Source of the DNA: Adineta vaga
Lineage: Eukaryota; Rotifera
Assembly: GCA_021613535.1 (NCBI GenBank)
Contig: CP075495.1
Span: 5,208,001-5,272,000 of the forward strand
Reading direction: 5' to 3'
Length of the DNA: 64,000 nt
This document shows, piece after piece, positions 15,665-28,100 of the stretch (its first letter is position 1; each line of letters opens with the position of its first letter). The notes beneath the pieces are model-generated. The model did no database searches and was not told the origin of the DNA. It saw only the letters and a list, made by a program, of their open reading frames with translations. A program made the translations under genes and the position numbers.

Positions 15665-16716
15665 AATGTCATTAAATTGATTGAAATTTCCAAAATAAAT
15701 ATACTCAAACTTTTTTTTCGTTTCTTTCTGAATCTTTGAGTGTTAATCAGATCAACAAAAACCTTTTTTCATTAGACAGGATTTCGCGCTAGGTCTTACT
15801 TTTGTCAGTACACATTTCGCAAGAATGAATGGTATCTTAGAAAACAATGTGTACAGACTAAAAAGATTTTGTGCTTACAAAGTATGCAGATTGAATTTGC
15901 TTATTATAACTCTAGACGAAAGTAGTATACGATCTTCGGATCGAACACAGTCGCAAGGATGAAATCATGTGTTGAATGAGATTTTTCTTGTTCAGCATCG
16001 GAGCGACATTTCTACAAAGCAAGTGTGTCATTTACTTTTTAACTTACTGATTTATGTTTTTGACTTGGTTATAACAAAGGTGACATACTCGATGATAACA
16101 AAAATCTTTAAATACTTACCTTAGAAAAAGTTCGTACTCTTACAAAGATATATTATCGGCGGTGACCTTTGTTTTCTCATGAGTAAATATATCAGACTTG
16201 ATACTTTTTTTAGCAGCAATTTATACGATATTACACAAGCGCACTTTGATATGTGTGAATGACGTATAATCTTAAATAACACTAATACAGAGAAGAAAAT
16301 AAAGTGATTTTTTTTTCAATATAGATTATATGATTTCAATTATTCGACAGTATTAATTTCTCGTTTTATAAATCATTGAATGAAGATGCTCTGACGGAAA
16401 AACGAGACTATCTCTACGAACAAATCATAGTACGTTTTAATGTTAAAAACTCCTTAAGCTTGTTTGCCTTATGTTGCCTATAGTAATAGTAGAGGAAGAA
16501 AGACAAAGATTACACAACATTGTCGTATCATAGTCTCCTCAGATGCCAAGGTCATAGTGCAAAAGTAGAAGCACAAAGTAGTGAAAGAGATTGCGAGACG
16601 ATGACTCATACTCAGAGAACGATTGAAGAAAAAATAAAAGAAAAATAAGCGAAACATTTTGATATATATATATATATATGTAAATACGAAATGAATAGAA
16701 AAAACGACATAACACA
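15665..16716. other. Intergenic
   Basis: About 1.05 kb of AT-rich sequence upstream of the elongase. It includes an (AT)n run at 16662-16679 just before the elongase leader. No supported gene seen. Confidence 0.45.
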
Positions 16717-17672
16717 ATGATGGTACATCAATCAGTACAAGATCCAACTGGATTTGTTCATCGATGGGTTATGGATTTTGAATTGGCATTTTTTGATAAA
16801 AACAAATTCAATCTAGTTAAAGATTTGATGGAAAATTGGTGGTGGTTAAGTCTTGTCTATGCAATACTTTATATTGTTTTAGTATTTATTGGTCGAGCAT
16901 GGATGTCTAAAAGAAAGGACAAATTTGAATTACGAGGACCTTTAATATTATGGAACGCTGGTTTAACAATCTTCAGTTTATGGGGTGCATGTCGATGTGT
17001 ACCTGAACTAATTCATGCATTAATGCAACATGGATTTATGTATTCCGTTTGTGATCGAACATATATGAAAGGTATCACAGGATTATGGTAATTATTTCTT
17101 AGTTCAATTAAATTTGAAAATGATCATTGAAAATATTTTAGGGTTTGGTTATTTATGGCTTCTAAAGTTCCTGAAACAATCGATACATTATTTATTGTTT
17201 TAAGACGTCAACAACTGATTTTTCTTCACTGGTATCATCATGCATCTGTATTAATCTATTGTTTTTATAGGTAGATTAATTGATTGGTGTTCTTTTCAAT
17301 TCTATTGACATATTCTTATTTGATTTCAGTTATGCATTGTTTGCTTCAACCGGTCGTTGGTTTGTTTCAATGAATTATTGTGTGCATACAATCATGTATG
17401 GATACTTTGCTTTACGAGCTGCTCGTATTCATGTACCTGGTTCTGTTCAAGCAACAATTACTCTTCTACAACTTATTCAAATGATTGGTGGATGTACAGT
17501 CAATATAAGTGCATTTTATTATAAGAAAAATGGCCATTATTGCTCAACAGATAATACAAATATTGTATTATCATTAGCACTTTATGCCTCATACCTTCTA
17601 CTTTTTGCACATTTTTTCTATAATAGTTATGTACGGAAAGATTCGAAAAAGTCTGACAAAAAACAAAATTAG
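16717..17672 (+). CDS. ELOVL6: Very-long-chain fatty acid elongase, ELOVL6-like
   Basis: Three exons (16717-17087, 17142-17270, 17330-17672). This ER multi-pass 3-ketoacyl-CoA synthase condenses malonyl-CoA with acyl-CoA. Family marks in order: [12 protein letters not shown] after TM1, [25 protein letters not shown], the histidine box [23 protein letters not shown], and TQM-type QLIQMIGG. The spacing and wording match the ELOVL3/6 branch (saturated C12-C16 substrates) rather than ELOVL2/4/5/7. The C-terminus ends in a Lys-rich tail (SKKSDKKQN), plausible for ER retention. The second of two adjacent ATG codons could equally start the protein. AATAAA occurs at about 17738. Confidence 0.88.
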
Positions 17673-17877
17673 TTAATTGATCTTATACTATATTAAGAAT
17701 GTCATTCAATGAATGAATCTTGTTTTTTGTGTTATACAATAAAAACTATATTTCTATTTATATGTACGAACCCAAAGAAAGCCTATTCATTGAAAACGTA
17801 TAAGCGTAGGTTTGGTCATACATGATTGACTTTTTCTAGTTAGAAAAGCACGTGTATGATAGTATCAGAAATATAAA

Positions 17878-19712
17878 ATGTCTTCTATCTCATCTACTTC
17901 ACTTGATAATTTACCAGTCGAACTTATTTATTATCTATTTAATTATCTTGATGTTTCAACAATATTTGTTTCATTTCGTTACGTATGTAAACGATTCTAT
18001 ATCATTGTCAATTCGTTTAGTCAATATAAACTTGATATGAGATTAATATCGAAAATTAATTTTGATCATATATGTCGAATTATATCACCTGACAAGATTA
18101 GTTCATTAATTCTTAGTGATGATCTCAATACACCGTATCAAATTCGAACATTTTTATCACGATTTTCATTTCAAGAATGTTCTCGACTTCGTTCATTAAA
18201 TTTAATTAAAATAACTGAAAATAATCTATTTACAATATTAATGCAAATCTCCGAATGTCCTTTGAATTCATTAGCAATCAATTGTTTCGCATGGGATACA
18301 TTCAGTTATACAGTACGTTTACTTCTTGCATCAACAATAGAAAAGTGTAAACTTGAAAAATTACATTTAAATATAACTTATCGAGATTTAGATGTTTCGT
18401 CATGGTCACCATTACCGATTACATTAAAGCATCTTCAATTGGAACATTGTACATTTCAAGAATATTGTATGATTCTTCGTCATACAATTAATTTACAAGA
18501 ATTAACATTAACAAAATGTATTATGTATAACATTGATGGAAGTATGTATGAACCATTCGATCGAATTTGTCCAATTAATTTTCATACATTCTCGTTTGGT
18601 GCTTGTTTTATGCGTATGAAAGAACTTTGTATAATACTTTCATGTATACCAACAGTTCAACATTTAAAATTAATTATTTGGACGGATTCATTAGATTCAG
18701 TTATTAATGGAAGTGAATGGGAAAGATTTGTTTCAGAAAATTTATCATGTTTAACAAATTTTCAATTCTTTTTCGATGATTTAACACAAGTAAATTCGGA
18801 TTCATTGAATCTTCAATCCTATATTCAACCATTTCAAACATCATTTTGGTTGGAAAAATATCAATGGTATGTTACTTGTGATTATATTAAAACATTATCA
18901 GGCATTCGTTTATATTCATTACCAATATGCAATCCTCTATTTATGTATTATACAAATTCATTAAAAATATCAGCATCAACATTACCAATAAAAAATCATT
19001 CGATTGAATCAACACAATATGTAAATAGTATCAGTTTGAATTTAAATGAAATGATTGAATCTGATGATGAAATACAAGTATTGATTAATAACAGTCAACT
19101 ACTGTTTTTTCTTTTTGCTTATCATTATTCTTTTTGTAGATGAATTCAACAAAAAATGCAATATTTCAACGAATTGACTATCTTTCAATAAACTTTGATT
19201 GCAAATGTCCATATACTTCATCATTATATCTACGAACATTGATTGATCTCTCATCTATTGTTCATTTAACTATTCAACTTCTTGTGCATAATTTTGCACA
19301 AAAATCATCTTTAAATGATTATCTCTCAACTATACTTCAAGAAACATCAAATATTCATACGCTTAAACTTCAATATATTCACAATGAAAAGGTCATTTCT
19401 AATGCACTAAGTTTATGTACAATTATACCACGTTCAATTAAACATTTACAAATTTCAATATCAAGTTTCAACGAAGTGAAAATGTTTCTTGAACAACTTC
19501 AGCAATTATTTAGTGTATCATTTTATTCAACAGACATAATGAATTATTATGAAGAAATCGAAAAATGGATGAAATTAAAAAGACCCAATTCTATATGTCG
19601 ACATGAATTACGTTGTATACAAATATGGCTTGGAAATTATACTCATAATGAGCATGAGAAACCTCTGACAAGAAGAGTTTTAGATCGTCTACATCGAAAG
19701 CAATTAAACTAA
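17878..19712 (+). CDS. F-box protein with LRR-like repeats, copy 1
   Basis: Two exons (17878-19077 and 19140-19712; the intron acceptor is TTTTTGTAG). The N-terminus is an F-box (LDNLPVELIYYLFNYLDVST...VCKRFY), which recruits substrates to SCF ubiquitin ligases. The remaining 540 or so residues are regularly spaced Leu-rich segments (LKHLQLEHCTF, LQELTLTKC, IKHLQISISSF), likely a degenerate LRR solenoid. The gene at 54743-56492 is a full-length paralogue with the same intron position. Such F-box proteins belong to large expanded families in bdelloid rotifers. Substrate unknown. Confidence 0.8.
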
Positions 19713-20130
19713 ACATAGATTTTCATACTGTCTTCTTTATTAGAATATTTGCTCTGGCAAATTTTTGAATAAACTTGCAAATTCCTCAACGTTGCGATTT
19801 TGAAATTTCGCTGAATAGTGCACAGTATAGATTTTGTCTTTAAACATAACATTTCTTGAACTTAGATAATTAAAATGTGATGTGTTTTGACCAAAAGATT
19901 TTGATGTTCTACGAATCACATTAATAACCTTGCTTAGATTAAACGAAAGGTAATTCAAAAAGACTATGACAATAGTCTAGTCGCAATGACGAAATGATGT
20001 GTCCTTTAAGTAGGATACCGGAGCGACTAATTTTCTATTGAAAGAAATGATATGACATTGATTTATCTTGTTTAAGTTTAATTAATCGAAAAGAAAACAT
20101 GTTCACAAATCATTCTTATCGTATTGTGAA
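19713..20130. other. Intergenic
   Basis: Between convergent F-box copy 1 and POLR3C. A 72-codon minus-strand ORF (19740-19958) is present, with no recognisable homology and no start context; treated as non-coding. Confidence 0.4.
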
Positions 20131-22236
20131 TTATCTTTGTGCCAATGCTTCCATTAATTTTTCAGCAACAGCTCTTCCACCAGTTTTCTTCTGTACTGGT
20201 GCGACCGTATTAGATATTGAGAGATACATTTCTAGTAGAAGAATAGTTTCTGTTAATTGAAGTTGTGCGAGATCAATCCTAATAAAAGCAATCATTAAAG
20301 TTAAAAAGAAAATCAAATCTAGTATTGTCATACTTTCGAAAAGCAGCATCAAGTTTTTTGATTTGTTCTTTTTCGATGGGTGATAGAATATCTTCCACTT
20401 CTTTAATTTGTTCTTCATCAGCATTTTGTTCTCGAAGACTATGAAGAATTGCTTCAACTTTATCACGTTTATCAATCAATTTTCTATGTCGTTCTTTTTC
20501 ATAATGATGTCGTTGCATTAAATTTGACATAGTCTATTTATCGAATAGTAAAAGAGATTTACTTTTCATGATAGCATTACTTCTATTCATTTACTTTATA
20601 GGAATGATCGAGTAATGATAAAACACCATTGTATAGATTGACACGAAAAAAATAGAATGTTCGAGTTGGATTAAAATCATTTGCTTTTGACAATTCCTAT
20701 ATGAATTCAATTAGATTATTCAGTTTTAGTTAGTAGAATAATATACCTCTAATGACAACATTCCATCAATAAACATTGAATAAACATATTGTTGTGCTTC
20801 TTTTGCATTAATCATTGCCATATCTTCGATCTAACAAAGAAAAAATTTATTTTTATATATGAACAAATTAAATTTAAATGTATTATTGACTTGTTTCTGC
20901 GATAAACAACCACGTTCTTCTAACATATTATAGATTCTTAGTGCATTTGAACCATATCTTTCTTTCAAAAATGATTGAATATGTGATTTTGTTAAACCTC
21001 GTAATGCTTTTTGAAAATCTACAAAAAAATCAAAATTCAATATCGAATCGAAAATAATTTCTTTAATTATTCTTTCATTACCTACTTCGTATGTTCCTTT
21101 TCCTTGATCACCCACTTTAATAATACAACTATTCTAAGACAAACCATGTAGTAGTAAAAATATCCATCAAATTCATAAGCTCACTTACCACATCATTAGT
21201 TATGACATTCATATATTTTTGTACTGATTCATCGTTTAATTGTAAACCAGTAGTAGATATGGTTTTCATAATCTAGATAAATCGATAAAATTTCTTTTAT
21301 AATTGTTGTTAAGTCAAATAATTTACTTCGATAAATGATATTGGTATTGTTCGTTCGGTACCTAATTTGAAAGCTCCTAATCGAAGAATAGTTCGAACAA
21401 TTTTTCCAGCATTCTAATAAATTCAAATGAAAACAAAAAATGAATTGAAGTTTTTGCAAAAATCTTCTTATTACTTGATCAATTCGATTCGTAAATGCTT
21501 GAATTAATTCTTCATCACGTAAATAAGCAAAGAATCGTTGAAAATTAACTTTCCAAAAGATTTTTTCATCGCCAAATATTGGCACCGATGTTTTCACTTT
21601 TTTCATTGCTGGTTCATCAGATTCTTCTTGTTTAGTAGAAATTAAATATTTCCAAGCTTCTGATGTTAATTCTGGTATTTGTACAGGAGTTGATGTTGTT
21701 TCTTCTACAGTTGTGGAAATATATGGTTTTGTTTCATCAACAATAATACGTTGTAGAAATTGTGCAGAAACTAATGTTTTAAATTTTTCTTTGATTGATG
21801 GTAAACTATGTGTTTCAGGATCTCTACCAGCTTTTATTAAACGTTCGTAGACTTTAACTAATAATGAACTCATACGTTGTTTTCCATTTAAAAGTAATTC
21901 TTCAATAATTAATTCACCATCAAAACTATACAATTGTCTAGCACAATGAATACATTTTGAATAATGTAATATATATAATGTTCGTTTAAGATTTAGTGCA
22001 TAGAGAATACGTTTTGAATTGGAACGAGCATCACCATAACATTCGATAATATCATGCATAGTTAATGTTGCTAATGATCGTGCAACATTCATAGCAGGAA
22101 TATTCATATCTCGAACAATAAGAGCAAAAGGTAATGGACCTTTTCGATTGAGATATGATGCAACTTCTTTCGATGTTCCATCGGGAAATAAATCTCCAAT
22201 TAGATCAAAAGCCAAACGAATATGATGTGTAGTCAT
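20131..22236 (-). CDS. POLR3C: RNA polymerase III subunit RPC3 (POLR3C)
   Basis: RPC3/RPC62 is the winged-helix subunit of the Pol III RPC3-RPC6-RPC7 initiation subcomplex. The first exon carries the HTH/WHD region (HIRLAFDLIGDLFP..., GELIIEELLLNGKQRMSSLL). Further exons hold LTKSHIQSFLKERYGSNALR, CLSQKQ, IEDMAMINAKEAQQYVY, and the C-terminal coiled coil (KLIDKRDKVEAILHSLREQN, DILSPIEKEQIKKLDAAF, TETILLLEMYL), all collinear with the vertebrate protein. The start at 22236 (MTTHHIRLAF) aligns with the family N-terminus. In-frame open sequence continues upstream without an ATG. The ATG is preceded by AATTTTAG 2 nt away, a possible trans-splice acceptor. It lies 147 nt downstream of VMA21 on the same strand. 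Confidence 0.9.
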
Positions 22237-22382
22237 ATCTAAAATTGAATCATGTTGTAGAATTAAATGCAACAAATAGAAATAGCAATGAATTTGTTCA
22301 ATGTCGAATAAAACACGAAGAAAATTTGTTTTTATTGTAGAAGAAAAACAAATGTTTTAAAAGGAAAAATGTTGAATAACAT

Positions 22383-22730
22383 TTAGTCTTTCTTTCCAAC
22401 TGTTTCTTTGATCAGGTCAGCTTTGGTTTTCTTGCCTGATTGATCATCACGGAATGCGACATAGAGAAAAGCAATTAAAATAATATGAACAATAGCAACA
22501 GCAACAAATGCTGAATATATATAACTATTACTACTTGACATATTAAATACACCTTCGAAGAGATAATATTTCGACATAAAAAATGATGTTAATGGTGCAA
22601 CAGTGAGCATCACTGTAAAGAAGAGCATTTTACGAAAAACAATCCATATAGCAGTTTCATTGGCAGAATCTTCTTGTTGAACAAGATCATTGACAGTAGT
22701 TGTCGGTTGAATAACTGATGTTCGTTGCAT
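22383..22730 (-). CDS. VMA21: VMA21-like V-ATPase assembly factor
   Basis: Single-exon 115-residue protein with two membrane helices (MLFFTVMLTVAPLTSFFMS and IYSAFVAVAIVHIILIAFLY) separated by the luminal loop KYYLFEGVFNMSSSNSY, matching the VMA21 loop pattern (YxFEGxxxMSxxxSY). VMA21 escorts the V0 sector assembly in the ER. The C-terminus is GKKD, so Lys is at -3 but not at -4; the canonical dilysine retrieval signal is imperfect. TTCATTCTAG directly abuts the ATG, a likely unpaired 3' splice site. It is flanked by POLR3C (147 nt) and the HMGXB4-like gene (163 nt) in the same orientation. Confidence 0.88.
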   Translation of the reverse strand: MQRTSVIQPTTTVNDLVQQEDSANETAIWIVFRKMLFFTVMLTVAPLTSFFMSKYYLFEGVFNMSSSNSYIYSAFVAVAIVHIILIAFLYVAFRDDQSGKKTKADLIKETVGKKD

Positions 22731-22892
22731 CTAGAATGAATACACCCATGAAAACTCCTTTCTTCTTTCCTTCTCATTATTCGAGAGAAAAACAACCGTA
22801 AACTTTAGGACCTTTTCTTCATGTGTCTCCTTTTATTTATATTCATATACAGAAATGTGCACAAAACTTCTATACAAGAAAGATAATTTTAT

Positions 22893-24918
22893 TTAATTAA
22901 GTCCAGGTAAGATAATACCAACATTTTCCATCAATTTATTTGTTAAAGGATCTGATTTTGATGTCGATGGATTGTTTGATGTCACTTCATTTGCAAGACA
23001 AGCCATTAGATTACATGCACATAATGTGCCATCGAAGAGAATAGCAGCAAGATTATCAATCGATGTTGCTGCTGATGTACCACGGGGATTCAGATGACTT
23101 AATTGCCGAACTTTTTCACCCATTTTTGTTAATGATTCACCAAGTAAATAGATTCCTGCAGCTATATCAACAATATCATAATTCTTTGGTGGTGCAATGA
23201 TCGTTGATGGTTTAACAAAAGCATTAGGTGGTCGAATGGACGATAATGATGTTTGTTGTTTAGAATATTGATTTAAAGTTTTTTGTAAAAGTATGGGTTG
23301 CTGATCATCCATACCTTTTTTTCTCTTTGCTGCTTTCGCAGGTTTCGATGTAGTTGCTGTTGCTGTTGATGATTCCGTACTTGTCGATGCTTTTAAAAGT
23401 TCAGCAGTAATTGGATAATGATAATTTTCTTTTTCAGCTTTCAAACACCAACGTTGACGATCATGTGCACTCATTTTTTTCCATGTACGATAAAGACGTT
23501 TATCATCAAGTGTCATTGTTCGATGACGTGCACGATATTTCATTGCCCATAAACTAAATCCATCAAGCATTTCACTGGATATTGAACCAAGTGTTGCTGC
23601 TAATCCTAATGTACGATCATGATCTTGTTTCGTAACAACCGTTGTCCATTCTTCTTCATCACTATCCGCTTCAGATGTATGATCTTCATCAACATCTAAA
23701 ACACCTTCATCTTCATCTTCAGATGTTTGACCTTCATGATCTATGTAATGAAAAGAAGAAAAAAAACAAAATTGATGATTGGTATGAAAATGTGTTCTTA
23801 CGAAATTCTTCATCATCACTTCGTTGTTGTAATTGATCGTTTTCATCATTATCTTCATCATCATCATCACCACTCTCAGCTTGTTCACTCTTAATTCCTT
23901 GGTTGAAAGATCGTTTCGATTTTGCTAAATAGAACCAAATAATTATCTTATACACAATGCTTGTAATAATGGAATTAGCTTTCTTACCACTCGAAACACT
24001 TTTAGGTGTAGCCGATTTCCTTCCCTGTCCCGCACGTTTCACTGGTGAATGTATTTGTTTTTTTGATTTTGGCGATCCTGCTGATTTTCTTCCTTTAACA
24101 TTTATATTTACTGGTAAACTTCCATTTTTAATCGCGTCAAGATCAGCTTTAATTGGTGTTTGTTTCTTTTTTGAATACGACGATGGTCGTTTTGCCGGTG
24201 CTGCTGTATGAACAGGAGATGATGGTGGTGAAATTGTTGCACCTTGAACGAGTTCTTTGAAGTAAGGTGTATATTTAATTGTTCGACCAGATTTCGTTTG
24301 TTTAATTTCACTAAATTGTGAATCATTCAATGGAATTTTAATTGGACTTGGTTCATCGAATGATAAAGTATTTGCTGTTGTTCCAATCAAATGACTAATA
24401 ACTTTTTTACGAGATGATTGCGATTTCTTTTTCGATGGTGAAACATTTGTAAATGATATTTCTTCTTGTTTCATAGGTAATGGTGAATCTTGTTCTTCAA
24501 AATTACCATGATCATCATCGATTTTTAAACGCATATCGTTATCTGATGATTCTTCATCGGATATATCATTTGTTTCATTTGTTACATTGGTTATAATTCG
24601 ATCTTCTGATGCATCATGAACAGAATGAGAACGAAAATTAAATTTTAATTTAATTTTCGGTGTTTGTGTCGGAGGATTTTCTGGTTGTTGCTGTGGTGGT
24701 GGTGGCGGCGGTGGTTGTTCTTCTTCTTCAAGGATAATTTTTGTTTCTGGAATGTTATCATCTGTTTGCATAGATTCCACAGGTTTTTCTACAGTAACAG
24801 GTATTTCTGATGATTTGCTTGCTTTCGAACGGCGACCAGCACGTTTTTCTGTTGATGATGTTGATGCCGAATCTGTGGCACTTATTTTTGGTTTAAAAAA
24901 ATAAGCTAAACCAGACAT
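22893..24918 (-). CDS. HMGXB4: HMGXB4-like HMG-box nuclear protein
   Basis: Three or more exons. Exon 1 is 24918-23988, the next starts at 23924, and a later exon starts near 23740. The N-terminal 300 residues are disordered and Lys/Ser/Pro-rich, with a polyproline run (24690-24715). A long acidic stretch follows (DEDEGVLDVDEDHTSEADSD). Then comes an HMG-box-like helix set (FSLWAMKYRARHRTM, LYRTWKKMSAHDRQRWCLKA) and a C-terminal helical domain (GIYLLGESLTKMGEKVRQL, ILFDGTLCACNLMACLANEV) ending ENVGIILPGLN. This recalls the C-terminus of vertebrate HMGXB4 (LLGESL..., ending IMPGL), a Wnt-linked, NuRF-associated factor. The acceptor-like CTTTTTAG lies 2 nt before the ATG. The family call rests on remembered C-terminal similarity. 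Confidence 0.68.
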
Positions 24919-25151
24919 TTCTAAAAAGCAAAGACTAAATAATCATCTTTTCGTTCGATTTTATTTTTCACAAAGACAAAAATAGTCTGTTAAGATTAGT
25001 TTTTTTCCTTCACTAATTTACACACATGCACACACAACAAGACAAAACAACGAAAGTATTGGTGTTTTCTCTGTTTTTTTTTTCTTTAATAAGATGTAAA
25101 AAATACTGAAATAGATGAGCAAATACAATATAAGATAAGAAAAAACAAATT

Positions 25152-28100
25152 CTAGATAGAATTCCAAACGAGAATGACAATAAATAGAATTAATGTCAAA
25201 TGTGGATGTTTTCGATGTGAATTTGACATATCTATTAGATATTGATCATCTGTATGAGATGTTGGATATGAAGAGGAGATAGATCCATATGGATAATAAT
25301 GTTTGATATAGTAATGACTTTGTTGTTTGTTTTTACGATTCGGTTTTTCTCGATGTCGAGTATGAAAAGAATTATGTTGATTTGCAGAACGGGAACGAGC
25401 AATACTGTTATTAATTTCATCAGATGGATGAAGATGAACATTTGCTGCAACGACTTTTGATGGAGTAGGTGGGGATAATTGTTGGGAAGGACTAACTTGA
25501 GTACCATAGAAAATCAATGACCAATTAAGAAAAATAACTAAAAATATCATAGACATTTCATTAAGATATCGTTACAGTGATATTAAAATTAATATACCAT
25601 TATTTTCTACATCAACTATCTCCAATGTCCAAATACCACGCGGTGATTCTCCCCAATTATGTACAGTCATGAAAGGCCAACTATTAAATCCATCTGCTGA
25701 ATCATCTTCAACGCGTCGACCTAGTAATGTTGAATTTGTACCCATGGGTGAAGTTAAAAAGATTTGCAAATTTCCTTGAAAAATAAAAGAAATTATTATT
25801 AAAGAAAAGTTTTCATAAATGATTCGTATAATCTACCTCGATATTTTACTCTAACAGACACTTTCGATTGGACATGTTCAAGAAAATTAATTTCATTTTC
25901 TGTATTTGCACAAGCATCGGTATACATTTGAATAACAACACGTTCATGTTTTTTGAATGTTCTAAAGATAAGCATTATGTTTAGTTGAAAATTTCTTTTT
26001 CTCTTTCTCTTCAATTCAATCATTTACTTTGCAATAATATTTGGATCAGTTTGATGACAGATATGTTGAGAAGGAACTGTTTGCCATTTTTGTGCCTTAA
26101 AATAAACACGAAGGAAAGCTTCAGGGTCTTCATACAGACTAAAAATAATACCTTTACAACAAATTGAGCAGCATCCATCATTCCAAAACCAAATGCATGA
26201 CTAACACGGCGACCAACTCCATTCGTTTTCCAATCTAATGCATTTAAATATCTTGGTTTTGCTGTTTCAACAATTAAATGTTGAACATCTCGCCAAGTTA
26301 AATTTCTATTAGCTTCAAGTGCTAAAGCAATGATTCCAGCAGCTAATGGTGCCGACGCAGATGTTCCTATATCAAGGTAATAGAACATTTTGATATGAGG
26401 AAATGAACTTTTTCGTCAAGAAATTCTACCTGTATGATTTTCTGTACATTGACTTCGAAGATCTGTTGAAACGACTTGTTTTTCATCGGATGCACCACTA
26501 CTATAAGTTGTTGCTAATGTTGATGAACAAGCTTCTGAATACCAAGGTATATTTCCATTTTCTGTTGCACTTGAAATTGATACTGTATAGATTGAATTAG
26601 TATATCCATCACAATTGCAATTATCATCATCTTTTCCACCATTTCCTGATGCCCAAACATAAATAGAACCAAGACCTTGACGACCCTAGACAAAGAATGT
26701 ATCGTTAGAAAGAAAAAGAATACTTTTAATGATAGAATTTATTTACATATTTAATGCCATTTTCAAATGCTGCTTGCGCTAATGTAGCTGGTCCATCAAC
26801 TGTCTTTCCATCATCATCCGGACCCCTAAATGAATTGTTGTTTGTTTCATCATTAACTAGATGAAATACAAATATTCTTACCAACTAGCAGAATAAATAT
26901 CAATAATATCTGGGCGAAAACTTAATGCCATTGATTCAACTAGATCTGTCACTTCACCATCCAATAGACGAATGCCTGAAATTTATAGAAAACTTCGTTT
27001 TTTATTTTCAATTCTGTATTTTCAAGACACACCGATGTGTATTTTAGAAATTAGTATTCAAAACGCAATCTGATTTGTTTTTTTTCCTTTGAATTACAAT
27101 CATTTCCGGCATCTTCCTGATTAGATTATATATTTCGATCAGACATGTAATTCTTCCTCTCTTTACAAGCGAAACAAATCGTTGATTGTTTTTATTCAAC
27201 TACATGCTAGACATTTATTTTCTTTCTGCACAGCTCATTTGACTTTCACAGAGATGAGAAAGTCACTAATCATATGTCAAAATAAATTCGAATAGAAAAT
27301 GCAAAAAGCAAGAAGAATCAAACAAGAGGAAATTCTCTATTTCCTTTTCCTAATCATGTATGATGTAGACAACAAAAGCTCTGCTCCGAAATAGGATCAA
27401 TCGGATTTGATCGGCAGCGCAGTTCTATTCTTCGTATGAATTAAGTCATTTACCTCCAATCCGTGCATTGTAAGCCACTCCAACGCTACAAATATTATTA
27501 TTTGCTGCCGCAGCTAAACGATTGAATTGTTATTTACATAGAAGAAAGAAAAACCTTGAAATTTAACTTACCAACTTCACCAGCACATCGTGTTCCGTGC
27601 CTAGAAATAAACAAAAATAAACACTCAAATAGTATATTATCAATCATAAGCAAAACTAATAATTCATGCATACAGCAAAAGAAGAAGAAAAAGATAAAAT
27701 CATTCTCGTCTTTAGACATGCTCAGACATATACAAACAAACTTATCATATTCTGTCAAAGACCAATCCTCTCTATTTACTTATTATCATTAGTTGCTGTC
27801 ATTCTCGGTTGTGGATCGCTGTCATTTCCATTGATATCATAACTAGCACGAGGTTCCTACAAACAATATCAATATTGATAAACTTTTCAAAACACTTTCA
27901 TTTTTTTTTCAAAATAATTATTATTCTTCTTTCATTCATCAAATAATCAAAATGGAAAGGAAAAAAAAGAAACAAAACATCTTTTTTCTACTTGTTTTCG
28001 TTGGTTGGATCATAACGTGGTTGAGGATCATTGTCATCACCATTGATATCTGTACTTGCTTGTGGTTCCTAGAAATTGGTTTCATTTTCAACATGCAAAC

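Noticed and set aside
19740-19958. 72-codon minus-strand ORF downstream of F-box copy 1.
   Set aside because: No homology or start context was recognised; it lies in a short convergent spacer.
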